Part shown: piece by piece, positions 59,959 to 64,000 of the stretch | Layout: every line of letters starts with the position of its first letter | Position numbering within the stretch: position 1 is the first letter of the stretch | Assembly (NCBI RefSeq): GCF_008710155.1 | Contig: NZ_VYPZ01000001.1 | Span: 124,001-188,000, forward strand | DNA from: Sphingobium limneticum | GTDB taxonomy: Bacteria; Pseudomonadota; Alphaproteobacteria; Sphingomonadales; Sphingomonadaceae | DNA: 64,000 nucleotides | Direction of reading: 5' to 3' | Made by a program: the position numbers and the translations under genes | Notes under the pieces: generated by a model | The model's input: the letters and a program-made list of their open reading frames with translations, nothing else | The model's database searches: none | What the model was told of the DNA's origin: nothing

Positions 59959-61932
59959 ATGCGATGGATGAAATATCTGGCTGCCGGCGCGTTGGCGCTG
60001 GCCGGCGGCGTTACCGTGGCGCAACAGGCACCGGTCGATGCGCCTTCGCTGCTGCCACAGTCGGCCGCCAAATCCGGCGGGGCATTGCCACTGCCGTCCG
60101 CCGTCGACGGACAGCATGCACTGACCAAACAGGATGCTGACGCCTGGCTCGACGGCTTCCTGCCCTATGCGCTGGCACGGGGCGATGTTGCCGGCGCAGT
60201 CGTCGTGATCGTCAAGGATGGGCAGGTGCTGACCCAGCGCGGTTTCGGCTATGCCGACGTCGCCGCACGCAAGCCGGTCGATCCGGCCACCACGCTTTTC
60301 CGTCCCGGTTCGGTGTCGAAACTCTACACCTGGACCGCCGTGATGCAACAGGTGGAGGCGGGCAAGCTGAACCTAGACGCCGACGTGAATCGATATCTGG
60401 ACTTCAAGATCCCACCTTTTGAAGGCAAGCCGATCACGCTGCGCAACATCATGACGCATACTGCCGGGTTCGAGGAAGCGGGCCGCGACCTGATCGGCAA
60501 GAGCGACAATATCCCGACATTGGAAGCCGCGCTGAAGCGCTGGACGCCGCATCGCGTCTATGCGCCCGGATCGACCCCGGCCTATTCCAACTATGCCACC
60601 GCGCTTGCCGGCTATATCGTACAGCGGGTCAGCGGCATGCCGTTCGACGATTATATCGAGCGTAATATCTTCCAGCGGCTCGGCATGAAATATGCCAGCT
60701 TCCGCCAGCCGCTCCCCGCTGCGCTCCAGCCGCATATGGCCACCGGCTATCAGCTGGGATCGGGCGAGGGCAAGCCGTTCGAAATCGTATCGGTCGCGCC
60801 GGCTGGCAGTTCCTCGATCAGCGGCGCCGACATGGCCAAGTTCATGATCGCGCACCTCAACAATGGCGGACCTTTGCTGAAGCCCGAAACGGCCAAGCTG
60901 ATGCATTCGCCCGCCAATGAGCCGTTGCCCGGCCTCAATCACATGATGCTCGGCTTTTATGAGGAGAAGATCAACGGCCTCAGCGCCATCGCCCATGGCG
61001 GCGACACACGCTGGTTCCATTCCGATCTGACGCTCTTTCCGAGCAAGAATGTCGGCATCTATATCTCGCTGAACAGCATGGGGAAGGAAGGCGCGGTCAG
61101 CCCGATCCGCAACACATTCTTCAAGCAGTTCGCCGACCGTTATTTCCCCGCGCCCCATCCTGCACCCAAGGAGCTGGCGAGCGCCAAGGCCCATGCGGCA
61201 CAGGTGGCGGGCACCTATGCGTCTAGCCGCGCACCGGTCGAGAATTGGGCGGCGATGATGGGCTTCCTCAGCCAGATGGAGGTCGGCACGGACAAGGATG
61301 GCAAGCTTTCGGTGCCTGCCTTCAAGACCATCGGCGGCGCGCCGCGCAAATGGGTCGAGGTTGCGCCCTATGTCTGGCAGTCGACCGAAGATGGCGACCA
61401 GTTTGCGGCCCGCGTCGAAAATGGCAAGGTCACGCGTGTCTTCTACGGACCGGTGGCGCCGATCATGGTCTGGGATCCCGTGCCCTGGTACAAGGACACC
61501 GCCTGGTTGAAGCCGCTGGCGATCGCGGCGCTCGCCATCCTTGCCCTGACCGCGCTCGCCTGGCCCGCAGGCGCCATCAACCGCAAGCGTTATGGCGCGA
61601 AACTGGACTTGGTAGGGCGTGATCTGACGCTGCATCGCGTCGTCCCGGCCTGCGCCTGGGCTGTGCTGGCGCTGTTAGGCAGTTGGGTAGCGGTGGTGAC
61701 CATAGCAAGCGACTATGTCACCTCGGCCGGCCTGATCTGGTTCAACCAGATTGTGGGGCTGCTGCTCTTCTTCGGCTTCGTCGGTCTGGCGGGCTGGGCC
61801 GCATATTTGGCCTTCAGGACCAAGCGGGGTTGGTTCGGCAAATTGTGGAGCGTGCTGCTGCTGGCCGCCACCATCGTCATGCTCTGGGTGGCACTCGCCT
61901 TCCACCTCATCAGCTTCGGCGCCAACTGGTAA
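59959..61932 (+). CDS. Serine beta-lactamase-family hydrolase with C-terminal membrane domain
   Basis: 657 residues from ATG 59959 (GGGAAGGG upstream), with an export signal ending TVAQQ. Motifs SVSK (FRPGSVSKLYTWTAV), YSNYA and AHGGDTRW are intact and parallel those of 55355-56863 (both contain MQQVEAGK and DADVN). Unlike that paralogue it ends in about five membrane segments (WLKPLAIAALAILALTALAW to LLLAATIVMLWVALAFHLIS). The active domain is periplasmic. Substrate unknown; D-amino-acid peptides are a reasonable guess from the neighbourhood. Confidence 0.92.
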   Translation: MRWMKYLAAGALALAGGVTVAQQAPVDAPSLLPQSAAKSGGALPLPSAVDGQHALTKQDADAWLDGFLPYALARGDVAGAVVVIVKDGQVLTQRGFGYADVAARKPVDPATTLFRPGSVSKLYTWTAVMQQVEAGKLNLDADVNRYLDFKIPPFEGKPITLRNIMTHTAGFEEAGRDLIGKSDNIPTLEAALKRWTPHRVYAPGSTPAYSNYATALAGYIVQRVSGMPFDDYIERNIFQRLGMKYASFRQPLPAALQPHMATGYQLGSGEGKPFEIVSVAPAGSSSISGADMAKFMIAHLNNGGPLLKPETAKLMHSPANEPLPGLNHMMLGFYEEKINGLSAIAHGGDTRWFHSDLTLFPSKNVGIYISLNSMGKEGAVSPIRNTFFKQFADRYFPAPHPAPKELASAKAHAAQVAGTYASSRAPVENWAAMMGFLSQMEVGTDKDGKLSVPAFKTIGGAPRKWVEVAPYVWQSTEDGDQFAARVENGKVTRVFYGPVAPIMVWDPVPWYKDTAWLKPLAIAALAILALTALAWPAGAINRKRYGAKLDLVGRDLTLHRVVPACAWAVLALLGSWVAVVTIASDYVTSAGLIWFNQIVGLLLFFGFVGLAGWAAYLAFRTKRGWFGKLWSVLLLAATIVMLWVALAFHLISFGANW

Positions 61933-62052
61933 CAAGGAAGGCGCCGGGGGCACGCCCCGGCGCCTTGCGCGCTTCCGACAATCCACTGCTTTCGCTCGCC
62001 CCTCTGGGCGGGTCCGGGCGACTTGCGCCCGATCGATCCAGGAGTTTTCATC

Positions 62053-63066
62053 TTGACCACCGCTCTGACCCTCGACGTGAAGGCCCAACGGCTCGACTTC
62101 AAGGCGCCATTTCGCATTTCAGGCTATGTCTTCGAAGGACTGGACTGCGTGGTGGCAACCCTGTCGGACGGCACCCATAGCGGGCGCGGCGAAGGGGATG
62201 GCGTCTATTATCTGGACGACCGTCAGCCGCACATGCTGGCCGAGCTTGAGCGGACCCGCGCCGCAATCGAGGCCGGACCGACACGGGAGGAATTGCGCTC
62301 CATCCTGCCCGCTGGAGGCGCGCGCAATGCGGTCGATGCAGCCCTTTGGGAACTGGAGGCGAAGCGGAGCGGCAAACCGGTCTGGGAGTTGGCCGGACTG
62401 GAAGCACCAAAGCCGGTCGTCACCACCTTCACGCTTGGCGCCGATGATCCGGCGAAGATGGCGCAGGCGGCTGTCGTCTTCGGCCCGGTCCGCGCGATCA
62501 AGGTCAAACTGACCGGCGACCTGGATCTCGACATTGCCCGCGTCGCCGCAATCCGCGCCGCGCGGCCCGATGTGTGGCTCGGCGTAGACGCCAATCAGGG
62601 TTTCGCGATCAACGAGTTGGACAGTCTGGTGGCGGCGATGCTGACCGCCAAAGTCTCCCTGATCGAACAGCCGCTCGCGCGGGGGCGGGAGGCCGATCTG
62701 GACGGCTATCGTTCGCCCATCCCGCTGGCGGCGGACGAAAGCGCGTTGACGTTGGAGGATGTGCCGGGGCTGGTCGGCCGGTTCGATGTGGTGAATATCA
62801 AGCTCGACAAATGCGGCGGCCTGACTGAGGGGCTGCTGATTGCGCAGGCCGCGAAGGCCGCCGGGCTGGGCGTCATGGTGGGCAATATGGGCGGCTCCAC
62901 GCTCAGCATGGCGCCCAGCTTTCTGCTGGGGCAACTTTGCGACATCTGCGATCTGGACGGCCCGATCTTCCTGAGCGCCGACCACGATCCTGCGATCCGC
63001 TACGAAGATGGCATGGCCTGGTGCGACGAGCGCATGTGGGGCCGGGAAAGCCCGGACGCGGTATGA
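62053..63066 (+). CDS. Dipeptide epimerase / DgcA-like racemase (enolase superfamily)
   Basis: 337 residues from TTG 62053, with AGGAG eight bases upstream. Capping domain starts LTLDVKAQRLDFKAPFRISG; the barrel has IKVKLTGD (catalytic Lys pair KxK), GVDANQGF, LIEQPL, LAADES as metal ligands and VNIKLDKCGG with the second catalytic Lys. This is the L-Ala-D/L-Glu epimerase pattern. It would convert D-residue dipeptides from peptidoglycan to L-forms. It sits between the hydrolase and a peptide transporter gene. Confidence 0.92.
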   Translation: MTTALTLDVKAQRLDFKAPFRISGYVFEGLDCVVATLSDGTHSGRGEGDGVYYLDDRQPHMLAELERTRAAIEAGPTREELRSILPAGGARNAVDAALWELEAKRSGKPVWELAGLEAPKPVVTTFTLGADDPAKMAQAAVVFGPVRAIKVKLTGDLDLDIARVAAIRAARPDVWLGVDANQGFAINELDSLVAAMLTAKVSLIEQPLARGREADLDGYRSPIPLAADESALTLEDVPGLVGRFDVVNIKLDKCGGLTEGLLIAQAAKAAGLGVMVGNMGGSTLSMAPSFLLGQLCDICDLDGPIFLSADHDPAIRYEDGMAWCDERMWGRESPDAV

Positions 63067-63088
63067 CCGTCCGCGGGATATTCGACCA

Positions 63089-64000
63089 GTGAATGGCGTG
63101 CGGGCAGAGCGTAGCTGGTTCGGCCAGCCACCGGGGCTGACCATCTTGTTCCTCACCAACATGTGGGAGCAATTTTCCTATTTCGGCATGCGGGCGCTGC
63201 TCGTCTATTATATGACCCGGCAGTTGATGCTGGGGCAGGGGCAGGCGTCCTTCGTCTATGGTGCCTATACCGCTTGCGCTTATTTCACGCCGATCGTCGG
63301 CGGGGTGGTCGCGGACCGATGGCTGGGCAAGCGTCGCGCTGTCACGATCGGCGCGTCCATCATGGCAGCAGGGCACTTCATGATGGCGTTCGAACCGCTT
63401 TTTTACGTTGCGCTCGCCACCATCGCATTGGGCAACGGGCTGTTCCTGCCCAGCCTGCCGAGCCAGATCAACGATCTCTACGCACCGGGTGATCCGCGGC
63501 GCGGCTGGGCCTATAATGTCTATTATGTCGGCATCAATATCGGCGGTTTCCTGGCGCCTTTGATCTGCGGCACGCTGGGCGAGGTCTATGGCTGGCATTA
63601 TGGTTTCGGTGCAGCCGGGATCGGCATGTTCGCGGGGCTGACCATCTATCTGTTGGGGCACAGGCATTTGCCTGTCGAGCACACCGCATCCGCTATCGTC
63701 GATGATGGGCGGGCATCGCCGCCAGCGAATAATCGCCAGCTCTGGCTGGTGCTGGCGGCGGTAGGCCTGTGCGTCACCATCTTTCGTGGCGCCTATGAGC
63801 AAGTGGGCAATACGGTGGCGCTCTGGGCGGGCAGTGGCGTGGATCGCGGCCTTGGCAGCGTCACCATCCCCATGACCTGGTTTCAGTCGCTCAATCCGCT
63901 CCTCGTCATGCTGCTGACCCCACCCTTGCTGGCGCTTTGGCAGCGGCGGGCGAATGCGGGACGCGACACAGCGCCAGCACGCCGCATGGCGCAAGGCGCG
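63089..64000 (+). CDS. POT-family peptide transporter, 3' end outside window
   Basis: 304 codons from GTG 63089, open to the window edge. FLTNMWEQFSYFGMRALLVYYM is the POT/PTR signature (ExxERFSYYGMRA-like, with Q for the usual ER), then GAYTACAYFTPIVGGVVADR WLGKRRA and a long MFS-type run of membrane segments with NVYYVGINIGGFLAPLICG. Proton-driven uptake of di- and tripeptides at the inner membrane. It is the natural partner of the epimerase gene 22 bases upstream. Confidence 0.92.
   Translation, partial: MNGVRAERSWFGQPPGLTILFLTNMWEQFSYFGMRALLVYYMTRQLMLGQGQASFVYGAYTACAYFTPIVGGVVADRWLGKRRAVTIGASIMAAGHFMMAFEPLFYVALATIALGNGLFLPSLPSQINDLYAPGDPRRGWAYNVYYVGINIGGFLAPLICGTLGEVYGWHYGFGAAGIGMFAGLTIYLLGHRHLPVEHTASAIVDDGRASPPANNRQLWLVLAAVGLCVTIFRGAYEQVGNTVALWAGSGVDRGLGSVTIPMTWFQSLNPLLVMLLTPPLLALWQRRANAGRDTAPARRMAQGA

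Overview
The window looks like chromosomal DNA of an alphaproteobacterium of the sphingomonad group (Sphingobium/Sphingomonas-like). The reasons are high GC, four TonB-dependent receptors, several TTG starts with good ribosome binding sites, and short palindromic repeats of the kind seen in sphingomonads, including one read in frame as VRPEPVEG. No rRNA, tRNA, IS element, phage or CRISPR array was seen.

Layout. 1-10 kb: amidohydrolase/XapX/isochorismatase-type operon (minus), a GGDEF-EAL enzyme, a CPA1 Na+/H+ antiporter and a TonB receptor. 9.6-27.6 kb: a non-flagellar type III secretion system (T3SS) in two divergent operons. The minus operon runs lytic transglycosylase, sctV, sctC, sctD, sctF, sctI, sctJ, sctK, sctL, sctN, sctO, sctP. 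The plus operon runs sctU, a fliO-like gene, a split sctQ, sctR, sctS, sctT and a LuxR-type regulator. The D-F-I-J order is that of prgHIJK. 27.6-37.3 kb: a higBA module and then small transcription units of probable T3SS substrates: a needle/filament-like protein, two DUF1521-type proteins (one with the NopE-type GDPHVD autocleavage motif), a nuclease toxin with a YezG-like immunity protein, a 479-residue orphan followed by a lipoprotein, and (back at 10-11.8 kb) a LysM/lysozyme-like protein overlapping a lipoprotein gene.

Five of these units carry the same previously unlabelled element upstream: two copies of a CTARTCGnATCG unit exactly 21 bp apart, 57-65 bp (once 115 bp) before the start codon. 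This defines a candidate T3SS-substrate regulon, perhaps read by the LuxR-type protein of the export operon. Several substrates being paired with an immunity-like neighbour raises the possibility that this T3SS, or part of its cargo, acts on bacteria. I regard this as the main candidate for an undescribed system. No translocator, gatekeeper or classic chaperone gene was recognised.

37.4-64 kb: a PHO-box-preceded TonB receptor plus PhoD phosphatase; an acyl-CoA dehydrogenase; a TonB receptor with a Tat-exported, apparently circularly permuted D-amino-acid-oxidase-like protein; TetR and an acyl-CoA ligase; an M28 peptidase with a membrane domain; leucine-dehydrogenase-like enzyme with divergent Lrp; M19 dipeptidase; two serine beta-lactamase-family hydrolases; another TonB receptor; a dipeptide epimerase; and the start of a POT peptide transporter. 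Together these suggest uptake and breakdown of peptides, including D-amino-acid-containing or peptidoglycan-derived ones. All functions are read from sequence motifs by eye; no database search was run.
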